A stretch of DNA of 64,000 bases from Geosiphon pyriformis (Eukaryota > Glomeromycota > Glomeromycetes > Archaeosporales > Geosiphonaceae). The translations under genes and the position numbers were made by a program. How positions within the stretch are numbered: position 1 is the first letter of the stretch; each line of letters opens with the position of its first letter. The notes beneath the pieces were generated by a model, which was given only the letters and a program-made list of their open reading frames with translations, searched no databases and had not been told where the DNA came from. This document shows, one piece after another, positions 23,278 to 34,195 of the stretch. Location of the stretch: assembly GCA_016748015.1 (NCBI GenBank), contig JAAOMT010000226.1, positions 287,250 to 351,249 of the forward strand. The letters are read 5' to 3'.

Positions 23278-24248
23278 TGTTACCAGTAGAATTTTAGCTA
23301 GTAATTAGCATAAAATTATCCTTATAATCCCTATAATTAATTAGTATATTAATATTATTTCAAATTATCATTTATTATTTAATCAATTATTACATATTAT
23401 GATTTAATTAAAATAATCTAATTAGTATAACAAAAAGTAGAATGATCAAATTACACAATACTCTGAACTTTGTAACATTCTAAAATTCATCGAAATTTAC
23501 AAAAATTCGCCGAAATTTATAAGAAATTTGCCGAAATTATGAATAGTTCACTCAAATTAATCAATAGTTCAGCGAAATAACTTGTAGTTCATCAAAATTT
23601 GAGCAAAAAGAAAAAGTGCAAGTTTATAGACTAGTATTACAACAAGTTGTATAAAAAAAGAGCTTTTTTCTTCAAGAAAATGTATCTTACTTTAGATTTA
23701 TTACTTAGAACCATTCCTACATACACAAAGAGAAATAAATATCAAATAATTTGAAAAACCAAATTTTTTAATTATTGCACTTGGAAAATCCCCAAAACCC
23801 AATTAACATTTTGAAATTGATTAGCTACCAATTTCAGTAAACTGTTAGTGACTCCAGACCTGGATAGAAAACGTTTCTCTTGATAAAATCCTATTTCTTT
23901 TACCTTTCTTTTATTTTTCTTTTCTTTTCTTATTACAATCATTAGAGTAGCCTACAGACAAGATTCCTGTAGAAGAGTTGACTTTCACAGCAAAATAACT
24001 ACACATTTTTAGTGAGCTTTCAGATGAGCAATTCTTGGAAAAGAGTTGACATTTACTACAATGTAACTACATAAAATAACTGGCAAGAAATTGGCCATTT
24101 CATTTATAAGCCCAGCAGTTTAAATTATAAGAGATAATTTGAAGATAAATTCAGTTATTGGAGGTTCAACTACTTCTAAAAAACGTGAATTTACAACCAA
24201 CAGATAGTTACAACATTCAAGAAAAGAGACCAAAAACCTCCAGTAATA
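23278..24248 (+). repeat. A1 5' LTR
   Basis: It runs TGTTACCAG to CAGTAATA (the last C of TAACA mutated to T). The U3-like part at 23485-23600 has repeated cores such as TTCGCCGAAAT and TTTGCCGAAAT plus several AGTTCA boxes. A TATA box (TATAAAAAAAGAGC) lies at about 23650. The R/U5-like part contains GTGACTCCAGACCTGGAT and a CTTTTATTTTTCTTTTC tract near 23900. Near-identical landmarks occur in 32189-33157. Confidence 0.9.
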
Positions 24249-24268
24249 TTTGGTGCTCTCTCACAAAA
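24249..24268 (+). promoter_or_regulatory. A1 primer binding site
   Basis: TTTGGTGCTCTCTCAC directly follows the LTR; TGGTGCTCTC would pair with a tRNA 3' end GAGAGCACCA. I cannot name the tRNA. Confidence 0.6.
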
Positions 24269-24293
24269 ATAACACAGCAACAACAAATTCAAA

Positions 24294-25870
24294 GTGGTAA
24301 CCACACCAGACACAACAACTTTAGAGTATCATCAGTTAATTTACACTCACTGCAAGCAAAGATTCAACATCCCAGACGGAATTGAAGTTGTCAAGAAATC
24401 AGTATACCAATATATTGAAAATTACATCAATAATTATCTTTTTAGAAATTACAACATTTCAGAAGTTAGAAGCAACCTCTACAATAATCTAGTGCACTAT
24501 TCACGATTGGAAACTAAAGACCTTAACAGTAAAACACTTGCCATCTACTTTCAAGAACTCAATTACAACATTATCAAATATTGTGAAGAAAAATACCCAG
24601 TACAGTCTAAATATTCTCTTAACTTTGAATCAAAAACAGAAACAAGCAACAAAGGCAAACAAAAAGTAAAACAATACTCAAGAACCACTCCAAACACTCC
24701 AATATTACCAAAGACAACTGCCAAACACTTGCAAACACCTGAACAAAGAATCAGTGTCAAATTACCACTTTCTATTACATCATTTCCAATTTCATTTGTT
24801 CAATCACAAACACCAAGTTCACCATTTAACTGTTTCTCTAAACCAGAAAATTTTCAGTCACCTAGAAATCTTACTCAACAACAGGAACCAATATCAACAA
24901 ATGCCAATATTATTGATTACTTACAGGAAAACGAAAGTAATCATTCAGAAAGCTTGGAAAGTGAAAAAACTGAACCAGAACCAGAAGAAGCCCCAAAAAA
25001 TGAAGAAGAAATGACAACTGCTTATATTGCAAAGATTCCAGAATTCACTGGTGAAGATAATGATACCAGTCCTCAAGAATGGCTTGACAAAATTTAAAAA
25101 ACAGGAGATACAAATAGTTGGAATGCAGCAAGAATGCTCAAAGCAATTCCATACTTTCTCCAAAACACTGCAGGAAAATGATTTGAAAACTTAGAAGAAC
25201 CATTTGAAAACTGGCAAGCATTCAAAGATGTTTTCCTATAACAATTTACTGACAACAACACTTCTATCACTCTCAGGAACCACTTTTGCAATATCAAATA
25301 AGAAACATCTGAAACTGTTATGACCTATCTTGGAAGATTCAACAAACTTCTCAGATGAATCTGACAATTGGAAACCAATAACTACTATTCTGATGCTTAA
25401 ATTCTGGATCAATTTATAGCAGAGTTAAAAGACAAACTGATTAAAAAAGTCCATCCACATGCTCCAGCAGACTTAGCAACTGCTATTAGACATGCAAAAA
25501 GTTATGAAATGGCAATGAAAAAAGCAAATCACACCAAGCTTGTAAACCTTGCAATTGGAGAAACCAGCTCAGTAGCTGAAAAGAAAATAGACCAATTTAC
25601 AAAAAAGGTTGAAAGCTACTTTACAAACCAACAACAATAGCAACAACAACTACAAAGATATCAATCTCTACAACAATGCAACCAAAACAACTTTGGATCA
25701 CCATCTAATAACCAACTTCAAAATTGTCACTATTGTGGAATTCCAAAATACTGGAAACGAGATTGCAGAAAACTACAAAGAGACCAACAAAACAGGAGTA
25801 ATCAATGTTATTCTTTATCACAACAATCTTATTACCAACCTCCACCACCAACCTATTATTTATCAAGACC
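24294..25870 (+). pseudogene. A1 gag
   Basis: It is open for 268 codons from 24294 to 25097, then readable in the same frame through stops. The N-terminal part (DTTTLEYHQLIYTHCKQRFN, then IPDGIEVVKKSVYQYIENYI) is unlike common gag proteins and is shared with A2. A Glu/Pro-rich segment near 24955-25010 leads to the capsid-like core (FTGEDNDTSPQEWLDKI, then ARMLKAIPYFLQ, about 25033-25160), the classic retrotransposon gag fold. A knuckle lies at 25725-25766, CHYCGIPKYWKRDC, with the expected His now Tyr (C-to-T). The first codon of the open frame is GTG and I see no ATG; an in-frame TAA lies between the primer site and this point. Stops fall at expected Trp or Gln codons. Confidence 0.8.
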
Positions 25871-25994
25871 ACAAAATTAAAACAGTTACTATCCACCAGC
25901 TCCACAACCAATGCAGCAACAATATCAGCAATCTTTACCAATTTAGCCATATCAGACACCACTCACTTAACAATATCAAGTACCAGCAAGAAAA

Positions 25995-26870
25995 TTGGTT
26001 CAACATAACCAATTCACATCCCAAAATCAATTGCAGAGTAACAACAACAGAATCAATCTAAATAACCAATTGGTTCCCCAAAATTCTGGTCAGCAAAGAC
26101 CTAATCACTATCACACTCAACCCAGTTATCTTATAATACCAGAAGAATCGGATTTTCAACAAACTGCACTTTCTGAAGATGAAGTTGTAGTACCAAGATC
26201 AAACCCTTCCAACCACACCATTTCACCAGCTCAAATTGCCCAAAATACCAATCTGTCAGATATATTTCCATTTGAATTTGAAGCAAATGAATCACCATTT
26301 CTGCTTAGTAATGCAGCAGTCAATGAACAGAAAGCAATTACTACTATGTACACAGAAGCTACAGTAAAAGGAAAACCCATTCGCTTAATCTTAGATAATA
26401 GATTGGCTGGAAGTATCATCACTTACCAGCTGATGCAACAACTCAAACAAAATGTAGACAAACCAGCTCAAACAGTTATTGTCATAGCTAATAGTATGAA
26501 AAAAACTCCAGTAGAAGAAATTGATGATTTTCCTTTTACAATTAATGGAATCACCATTCTAATTAAAGTTTTTGTTATAAATGTACCCCAATACTAAGCT
26601 TTAGTTGGAAATGATTGGCTTCTCAAGGCTAATGCAAATCTGAACTGGGAAACTCAAGAACTTAAAATCTCATACCAAGGACAATATACCATAGTACCTG
26701 CAACCTGTTGTACTTTTAACAAATAATCAGAAAAAGCTCCAGTATTTGAATTTGAAGAAGAAAAGGAAATGCCACTTACTGAAACTTACATGGCTCTTGA
26801 ATCACCATCTAATTGGGCTGAGAAAACAGAACAAGAGATTTTTAAAAAATTAAGAGAATAGAAGAAAATT
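25995..26870 (+). pseudogene. A1 retropepsin, active site mutated
   Basis: It is in the same frame as gag, after a Gln/Pro/Tyr-rich spacer. The open part is 25995-26597. The protease core reads NEQKAITTMYTEATVKGKPI then RLILDNRLAGSIITYQLM at about 26380. The catalytic triad is DNR instead of D(S/T)G, two G-to-A changes. The rest, VEEIDDFPFTINGITILIKV, is the Ty3-type continuation. A stop at 26596 is followed by readable sequence (LVGNDWLLKANANLNWETQE) that is deleted in A2. Confidence 0.75.
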
Positions 26871-27590
26871 AAATATTTCACACCAGAACCACGAAAAAAA
26901 CCACTATACATTCCATTAAAATGCAAAGATTGCAAAAAGAAGCTTTTATCTATGGAAGCCTGTATTTCCCCAGAAGAAAAATACAAAACTCGCACTTGTT
27001 ACTTCTGCAAGGCATGCCATAAAGGATGATTTGGATCCCCAAAGAGAAGTGGAAAATAAGACAAAACTTCTTGCCTTACTTGTGAAGAAATGCTACCAGA
27101 AGAATGCAATTGGATTGATGTAGCAATGAGAAGAGGAATATGTGATCAGATCTGTCAATATGCTCTATCAATTTCGGAAAAAGTCAGAAGAGGAACACCA
27201 TTTGATGCAGCATACAACAGTGCTCTCAATAAACTTTACCACTATCCTCATGAGGCTGAAATGATTTTTGACTTAGCAATAACATTGATCAATAGAGCCA
27301 CCCAAAAAGATGTCCACCAAATGAAAGAAGCTAAATACATTGAGTATACCATAGAATTAGCTGAATTTGATTATGAAGATGAAGTAGAAACCTACCACCA
27401 AATTGCAAGCCACATATATCCGACCAAAGAAGCTCAAATTCAATGATTAGAGCAAATGAACATTCAATTGTGTGAAGTATGTGTTATGCCTTGTGATAAC
27501 CAATAGTGTTTAAAATATTATGCTCTTAGCATTTCTCTGCCAGATGAGAATAATGAAAATAAAATCGAATTTGGAGTATTTGAATTAGTA
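26871..27590 (+). pseudogene. A1 Cys-rich (multi-CxxC) module
   Basis: This is a module between protease and dUTPase that I do not know from standard Ty3 elements. It contains KCKDCKKKLLSMEACISPEE (about 26919), RTCYFCKACHKG (about 26992), SCLTCEEMLPEECNW (about 27070), GICDQICQYALSI (about 27138) and QLCEVCVMPCD (about 27465). A helical segment with no cysteine is open at 27090-27446 (FDAAYNSALNKLYHYPHEAE). The CxxC pairs suggest two or three zinc sites, so nucleic-acid or protein binding is plausible. The frame is shared with gag-pro until a one-base shift near 27590. The role is unknown. Confidence 0.6.
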
Positions 27591-28300
27591 AAAAACTATT
27601 AACCACTCCCATCTATCTTCTTGAAAAGCAACTATCTCTACAACTTAAATATTTTGACAACCATGGCCAAGGAATCAAACCAGAAAAAGCACACGAAATT
27701 GATGCTGGATATGACTTAAGATATCCAGGAAAAAATACTTTGGTTCTCCAATCAAAGTCCTTGACAAAAATCAATCTCAAAATTGCTCTTGAAATTTCAC
27801 CAGAAGCAATGGTTCAAATTGCCTCCAGATCATCATTGGCAAGCAATGGAATCAATATTAAAGGAGGAGTTATAGATGCAGAATACACTGGAGATATTAC
27901 CATCATGTTACAGAATGAAACAGACAAACCATTTAAAATTGAACATGCTGAAAAAATTGCTCAAGCAATTTACTTACCCTTAATCAAAATTTCGGGTTTA
28001 CAATCAGTAAACAACAAAGAACAATTGGGAAAAAGTGAAAGAGGAACTCAAGGTTTTGGTTCAACTGGACGATTTACAGTTTCAGTAAACATAGCTCTTA
28101 ATACACAAAATAAATCTCACCAGATTCTTCAACTTCCCCAGCCAATTACCATTTCATCTTTTGAAGAACATCACAAAATTTACACTTGCTCAAAACCCAT
28201 CACTACACAACAAATCTTTGAATTCAATGAACAAATCTGTTTGAAGCATGAAATCTCAATTCCAAACGTTTATATTCCCAAAGAAATGAAAAAATTTTGA
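27591..28300 (+). pseudogene. dut-like: A1 dUTPase
   Basis: This is a trimeric-type dUTP pyrophosphatase (dUTP to dUMP and PPi). All five motifs are readable in one frame with no stop: motif 1 HEIDAGYDLRYP (about 27693), motif 2 ASRSSLAS (about 27822), motif 3 GGVIDAEYTGDI (about 27866; Gly to Glu within it), motif 4 AEKIAQAIYLPL (about 27949) and motif 5 RGTQGFGSTG (about 28042). Family members end motif 5 GGFGSTG, so this is close. The frame extends past motif 5 by about 75 codons to 28300. It lies one base out of frame with the Cys-rich module upstream, probably by a recent indel near 27590. It is the best-preserved enzyme of A1 apart from the motif 3 change. Confidence 0.88.
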
Positions 28301-29290
28301 GTTATATTCTACAACCCCAATAATTACCCTATTGTCTTATTAAACAAACTAGAGATTGGAATCATACACAGCAATATTTTTCAAGATGAAAACCCTCAAA
28401 TTGTCTCTAATTTCATCGAAATTGTAAGGTATACTCTACTCCCAAATCCAAATATCATTCTCACTACTGAAAACTACCATTTTTTGGAAAAAAAACTCTC
28501 TCAAATCAACATGAGTCCTTTAGAACTTCAACAACAAAGACAATTGAAACAATTGATAGCTGAATTTGCAGATATATTTGCAAAGACAACAATGACCTGG
28601 AAAAAACGGATATGGTTCAACATCAGATCCATATAAGAGATACTCCACCAAAACATTAGCAAGCTTACAGAGTGCCATCTGCCAGCCACCAATTCATCAG
28701 AGAAGAAGTCCAGAGAATGCTCAATAACGGATTGATTCAACCATCAAGAAGTCCTTGGGCCTCACCAGTAGTCTTTGTCAAAAAGAAAAATGGAAAAATC
28801 AGATTTTGTGTTGACTATCACCAATTGAACAATATGACAATTGAAGATGCCTATCCTCTTTCAAGAATTGATGACATGCTAGATGCTCTAGGAAAAGCCA
28901 AGTCTTCTCAACTTTAGACTTAGAAAGTGGATACTGGCAAGTTGAAATGAATCCAAAAGACCGACCCAAAACAGCATTCACTACCCAAGAAGGAAACTAT
29001 GAGTTCAATGTTATGTCTTTTGGACTCTGCAATACACCAGCAACATTCCAACGACTTATGGATGTTGTATATGAAGAACTCTTATGGCAATTAGTAGTTG
29101 TTTACCTTGATGATACTGATGTGTATTCACCAAGCTTTGAAGCCCATCTTATTCACCTATGAGAAATTTTTCAATGATTACAGAAAACAGGATTAAAATT
29201 AAACATTGAGAAATGTCACTTTGGAAAAACAAGCTTAATCTTTCTTGAATACATTGTAAGCAAAGATGAAGTCAAACCAAACCCTGGAAC
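28301..29290 (+). pseudogene. A1 reverse transcriptase
   Basis: After a linker (LSQINMSPLELQQQRQLKQL, about 28498) the RT begins. The fingers are open at 28672-28917 ([29 protein letters not shown]). A one-base deletion near 28905 shifts into [12 protein letters not shown], holding the first catalytic Asp. The part open at 28947-29162 contains MNPKDRPKTAFTTQ, FGLCNTPATFQRLM and VVYLDDTDVYSP, an intact YxDD box at about 29098-29115. The thumb follows with stops. The enzyme copies element RNA into cDNA; this copy is broken by the shift and by stops. Confidence 0.88.
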
Positions 29291-29914
29291 AATCAGTGCT
29301 GTCAAAAACTTCTAAACTCCCAAAAATACTACAGAGCTACGAAGATTTGTAGGATTAGCCTCTTACTATTGGAAATTCATCAAAGAATTCTCAAAAATTG
29401 CCAAACCACTCAATTATCTTACCAACAAAAATGTACCATACAAATAGACAGAAGAACAACAGAAAGCTTTTAAAACTCTCAAAACAAGATTGAAAACAGC
29501 CCCAGTTCTTGCATACCCAAACTTCAACAAACAATTTCAACTAGCCACTGATGCTTTACACATAGCATTCAGTGCCATCTTATCACAATTAGATGAAAAT
29601 GGGCAAGAACAAGTCATCGTCTATGCTAGTAGAACACTCAAACCAACAAAACTAAAATACGGCTCAACTAAATTAGAAGCTGCTGCAGTTATTTGAGCTC
29701 TTAAACATTTTTAACAATATCTGAAGAATGGAAAAGAATTTGACATAATAACGGACAACATTGGCCTTAAATGGCTCAATAAAAAGAAAACTGAACAAAG
29801 TGCCAAACAGTCTTGATAGAATGACTTCTTAGCAGATTACAGATATATTGTACACCACAAACCAGGAAAACTACATACCAATGTTGATAGCCTCTCAAGA
29901 ATGAGACAAGATTA
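29291..29914 (+). pseudogene. A1 RNase H
   Basis: It is Ty3-type: FNKQFQLATDALHIAFSAIL (first Asp, about 29524), QEQVIVYASRTLKPTK, LEAAAVI (Glu, about 29675) and FDIITDNIGLKWL (Asp, about 29739). The part open at 29490-29696 ends at TGA where A2 has Trp (AVIWALHHF). It degrades the RNA strand of the hybrid. The end is marked by LHTNVDSLSRMRQD at about 29872, the usual junction before integrase. Confidence 0.82.
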
Positions 29915-29929
29915 ATACCAATAACAAAT

Positions 29930-31360
29930 TCTATCACAACTTACCAACTTACCAACAAAATAACCAAACAAGAATAGATCTCAGAAATTACAGCAATCTT
30001 AAAAATTATTTGGAGACTCTTACTATGCCAGAAAACTGGTTTCTAAGTAAAAAACATTGTTTACAACATCAATCAAAACAATATTTTATACACCAGAACA
30101 AAATCTATTATAAAAATCACAGAAACCCAAACCAACTACTCAGATTAGTACAAGAGAATAAAAAAAAACAATTTTATACAACATGCACACAGATTCATCT
30201 TCAGCACACTTGGGAAGAAATAGAACAATTCAAAGAACCCTTGAATATTATTTTTGGCCTTACATGTAAAAAGACATTTGACAATATGTAGAATCTTGTA
30301 ATAGTTGTCAAAAAAGAAGAGGAACTTGCTTCACAGAACCTTTAAATTCAATCAAAGTTGGACAACTTTTTGACAGAGTTGGAATTAATTTAGTCAGACC
30401 ATTACCTATTACAACCCAAGGAAATTACTATATTGCAGTAGCAGTAAATTATCTTACCAAATGGCCAGAAGCTAGAGTCATCCAAAAAGCAAATGCAAAA
30501 TCAGTAGCAAATTTCATCTATGAAGACATTATTTGTAAACATGGATGTCCAATTGAACTTTTATCTGATCAAGAAACACATTTTGTGAACAACTTGATAC
30601 AAGAAATTTGTGAACAGTTCAATGTCAAAAGACCTCTATTATCACCTTATTACTCTCAAACAAATGGACTTGTAGAACGTTTCAACAAAACATTGTGTGA
30701 ATCTCTAGCCAAAGTCTCAACAGACTTTAAGCAGAAATGAAATATCTTTATTCCATCAGTGTTACTAGCATACAGAATGCTAAAACAAGATACTATGAAA
30801 CACACACCATTTGATTTTACTTATAAAAGGACAGCAACATTACCAATTAATTTCACAGTAGAAACATATCCAGTGCAACCAATCAATGAAGAAATCTTTC
30901 AAGAAACACTCCAAAAAAAGGCCTACACTCTTCTTAGTACACTGGAAGAAAAAAAAAAAATAGCAGCAACTTATATTGAACATTCTTAAGCTCAACAAAA
31001 AGAAAGACATGACAACAAATTACCACCTATTACCAATGAATTTAAAATTGGAAATAAAGTTCTCTTACACAAAACTAAGACAGAAAAACAATGGAGTGAG
31101 AAATTTAAAAACAAATAGGATGGATCATTTTATATTCACGAAATTCTACACAATGAATTATACAAGTTAAGACTTGATGATAAAATACTAGCAAAAGTTG
31201 CACATGAAGACAAATTGAAACACTATCATTCCAGAAACAATCCTGAAACATTAATTCCACAAATTGGTACACATTCTCTTTTAATTAATTCTGAAGATAT
31301 TTCCCGAAATTTAGAACCAATAATTATAATAGAACAACAACCAAACTTGAACACTTAAAT
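29930..31360 (+). pseudogene. A1 integrase
   Basis: It joins cDNA to the genome. The N-terminal part is open at 30010-30291, but a shift breaks the HHCC zinc domain; its cysteines are in ESCNSCQK at about 30291. The core reads GINLVRPLPITTQGNYYIAV (about 30382): the first catalytic Asp is Asn and the Gly of DLVGP is Arg, both G-to-A. The second Asp is in LLSDQETHFVNN (about 30559) and the Glu in QTNGLVERFNKTL (about 30660). The C-terminal part is open at 30759-30989. A GPY/F-like tail, KVLLHKTKTEKQW, is at about 31049. Stops at Trp and Gln codons break it. Confidence 0.85.
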
Positions 31361-31500
31361 TTTACAATAATTTTCTAATAAAAACACAAAGACAAAAATA
31401 ATAAATAATTACAAAACACCCAAACCCAAAAACAAATAAAAACCCCATATCCAAAAATAATTTTTTTTATTCTTTCTTTTCATAATTAGTCAATTTTATT

Positions 31501-32188
31501 ATGATTATTTCCCGAAATATTCAACAAATATCCCAAAAGTTAATGTTAGCCTTGAAAACATTTCCAAACTTATCCATAACGATTAATAGAAGTTAAATTA
31601 ATTACATTCAGAAAGAAACCACAGCCCCAGTAGCAAATCATTTACAGAACTATCACCACTATGGAAAAAAAACAAGAAGTCACTCTGAAAATAGGTTACC
31701 AAAACTTTTGAAGCAAGCATTGAAAGAAAATTTTTTAATTGCCCCTATTGACATTTTACCAAATACTACAATGTAACAAAAACTTTTACTACTTCTCAAT
31801 GAACAGAACAATGGACACACCCTTATCTATAAATACTTTCACATTGGAAAGACACTTTATGAACGAAAACTGGAACTTGAAGCAACAAATCTCACTCCTA
31901 AAGCTATACAAAAACAAATTCACAATGAATTCAAAACAGCAGCTAGACTAACAAACACTTGCTACAAATTTAGAACAGCTTTTAGACTCTATAATTTGTT
32001 TAATACTTGTGAAAATGTTCTACAAAATTCAATACTACAACCAATAAAAGTCCAATACATTGGCAAACTCACAGAACTGAAATTTCAACAATTTTCAGAC
32101 TAGATTACTTCAATTATTTTGGATCACTATCTCAATATTACAGATAGTACTTGGACTTTGATAGAGCTCAGTCTTGAGGAGAAGATTA
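31501..32188 (+). pseudogene. A1 3' accessory ORF of unknown function
   Basis: About 230 codons follow integrase after a 130-bp A+T-rich gap, ending at the polypurine tract. It begins MIISRNIQQISQKLMLALKT at 31500. Later blocks are IYKYFHIGKTLYERKLELEA (about 31832), HNEFKTAARLTNTCYKFRTA (about 31925) and YIGKLTELKFQQF (about 32056), ending IEDLSLEE-like at 32170. It is collinear with A2 44350-45030. There is no signal peptide or membrane span, so it is not an obvious envelope gene. I do not recognise the family. Stops at Gln codons break this copy. Confidence 0.6.
32173..32188 (+). promoter_or_regulatory. A1 polypurine tract
   Basis: GAGGAGAAGA lies immediately before the 3' LTR and corresponds to GAGGAAGAGG of A2. 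It would prime plus-strand synthesis. Confidence 0.6.
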
Positions 32189-33157
32189 TATTACCAGTAG
32201 AATTTTAGCTAGTAATTAGCATAAAATTACCCTTATAATCCCTATAATTAATTAGTATATTAATATTATTTCAAATTATCATTTATTATTTAATCAATTA
32301 TAACATATTACGATTCAATTAAAATAATCTAATTAGTATAACAAAAAATAGGGTGATCAAATTACACAATACTCTGAACTTTGTAACATTCTAAAATTCA
32401 CCGAAATTTACAAAAATTCGCCGAAATTATGAATAGTTCATCCAAATTAATCAATAGTTCAGCAAAATAATTTGTAGTTCATTAAAATGTATCTTTAGTT
32501 TGCCAAAATTTGAGCAAAAAAAAAAAGTGCAAGTTCATAGACTAGTACTACAACAAGTTGTATAAAAAAAGAGCTTTTTTCTTCAAGAAAATTTATTTTA
32601 CTTTAGATTTATCATTTAGAACCATTCCTACACACACAAAAGAAATAAATATCAAATAATTTAAAAAACCAAATTTTTTAATTATTGCATTTAGAAAATC
32701 CCCAAAACCCAATTAACATTTTGAAATTGATTAGCTACCAATTTCAGTAAACTGTTAATAACTCCAGGCCTGGATAGAAAACGTTTCCCTTGATAAAATC
32801 CTATTTCTTTTACATTTCTTTTATTTTTTTTTATTTTTTTATTACAATCATTAGAGTAGCCTACAGACGAAATTCCTGTAGAAGAGTTGATTTTCACAGC
32901 AAAGTAACTACACATTTTTAGTGAGCTTCCAGATGAGCAATTTCTGAGAAAGAGTTGACATTTATTACAATGTAACTACATAAAGTAACTGGCAAAAAAT
33001 TGGCTATTCTACTTATAAGCCCAGCAGTTCAAATTATAGGAGATAATTTGAAGATAAATTCAGTTATTGGAGGTTCAACTACTTCTAAAAAACGTGAATT
33101 TGCAACCAACAGGCAGTTACAACATTCAAGAAAAGAGACCGAAAACCTCCAGTAACA
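32189..33157 (+). repeat. A1 3' LTR
   Basis: It starts TATTACCAG (TG mutated to TA) and ends CCAGTAACA, 969 bp. Compared with the 5' LTR it lacks a short repeat unit near 32415 and has one extra AGTTTGCC segment near 32486. The TATA box is at about 32561. The target duplication ACAA follows at 33158-33161. Confidence 0.9.
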
Positions 33158-33700
33158 ACAAAGACAAGATCTAGCAGATGGCAAATGCCAAAGTAGAAGA
33201 TGCTATGCCCAGTGAAATATTAGACATCAAGAACCAGTTAACATTGTTCTGATTTCCAATCCAGATGTTTTTCTGGATCTGGAAACTGGCCCAGAAGAAT
33301 TTTATGAACACTATCAAAATTTGACACCAACTAAAGAAAAACAGGAACAGCATGTGGAAAAAATAAACACCCAATTATGTGACCACTGTTTAATCCCATG
33401 TGACTTCCAGTATTGTAATGAGTGTGACTTCATCTACAATCCATGACCATGTATAATTTACACAAATCCAGAGGAAAACAAGCCAATTAACAACTGTGTA
33501 TTAGAATCAGAATCAATTTTCAATCCCAATTCAAACTTTGACAATGATAATAACAAAAACAATAGTTTCAGCTCTGCTCAAAATGACAATGGAGATAACA
33601 ACAATTTAAACTCTAATTCAAATTCTGAAACATTTATCGCACTTTTTAATCTCACCAAGGAACAAGAACTTAAATGGTTTAGTAATAATAACAAAGATAT
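33158..33700 (+). pseudogene. B1 Cys-rich module, second part, and Asn-rich linker
   Basis: It resumes B1 after A1. EPVNIVLISNPDVFLDLETG at about 33225 leads to QLCDHCLIPCDFQYCNECDF (about 33373), a compact Cx2Cx4Cx5Cx2C cluster that is complete in this copy. A serine and asparagine-rich linker (DNDNNKNNSFSSAQNDNGDN, about 33549) precedes FNLTKEQELKWFSNNN at about 33640, which leads into the dUTPase-like module. A one-base shift lies near 33222 and a TGA at about 33446. Confidence 0.6.
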
Positions 33701-34195
33701 TATGCCAGAATGGGTGCATAATACCAATGCAGAGTTTGATTTGAGATATTCAGAGAAGGATGCCATCAAATTGGAACCATATTTGCACACATGCATTGAT
33801 CTCAAAGTAGCATTAGAAATCCCAGCAACAACAATAATTCAATTAGTATTTAAGAGTAGTTTAGGGAAAAAAGAAATTAACATTAAAGAAAGAATAATTG
33901 ATGCAAGATATGTAGAAAATATTATTGCAATGCTACAAAATGATTTAGAAAAGACTATGTCATAGAGCCAAATGAAAAGATAGCACAGGCAATATTCCTG
34001 CCTCTGGTTAAAATAGCTCAATTAGTATCAGTAGAAAACAGAAAAGAATTAGGGATTACAGCTAAAGAAATACAGAGATTCAGATTCACAGATAGAATAG
34101 ATATACCAGTCAATATGACAGAGAAAGAGGCTATTGACAAAGAAGAAATTATCTTCACCCATCAACCAATTTCCATTTCATCATATGACTAGTAT
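33701..34195 (+). pseudogene. B1 dUTPase-like module, diverged
   Basis: It is open at 33702-33965: NAEFDLRY (motif 1, expected DAGYDL or DAGFDL), IQLVFKSSLGKK (motif 2), NIKERIIDARYVENIIAMLQ (motif 3). A one-base shift near 33955 leads to motif 4, NEKIAQAIFLPLVKIAQLV, at about 33971. Motif 5 reads KEIQRFRFTDRID at about 34065, where RGxxGFGSTGR would be canonical. The differences in motifs 1, 3 and 5 (Gly to Glu, Gly to Arg, Asp to Asn, Ser to Phe) are each single transitions, so the ancestor was probably an active dUTPase. This copy is not active. Confidence 0.75.

Larger units (their letters stand above)
23278..33157 (+). mobile_element. A1: dUTPase-bearing Ty3/gypsy retrotransposon nested in B1
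   Basis: Its LTRs are 23278-24248 (971 bp) and 32189-33157 (969 bp). The target duplication is ACAA at 23274-23277 and 33158-33161. The order is gag, retropepsin, Cys-rich, dUTPase, RT, RNase H, integrase, 3' ORF. gag, protease and the Cys-rich part share one frame; dUTPase follows after a one-base shift. Stops and a few single-base shifts break every long frame. It is 9.88 kb, long for a Ty3 element, because of the extra modules. Confidence 0.92.

Noticed and set aside
25609-26061. 150-codon plus-strand frame rich in Asn and Thr beside gag-protease.
   Set aside because: It is a second-frame reading of the Gln-rich gag spacer; the true frame continues from gag to protease at 25995.
27560-27620. 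One-base shift before the A1 dUTPase could be a programmed frameshift.
   Set aside because: A2 has Cys-rich module and dUTPase in one frame at this place, and no slippery site with a following structure is evident. A simple indel is more likely.
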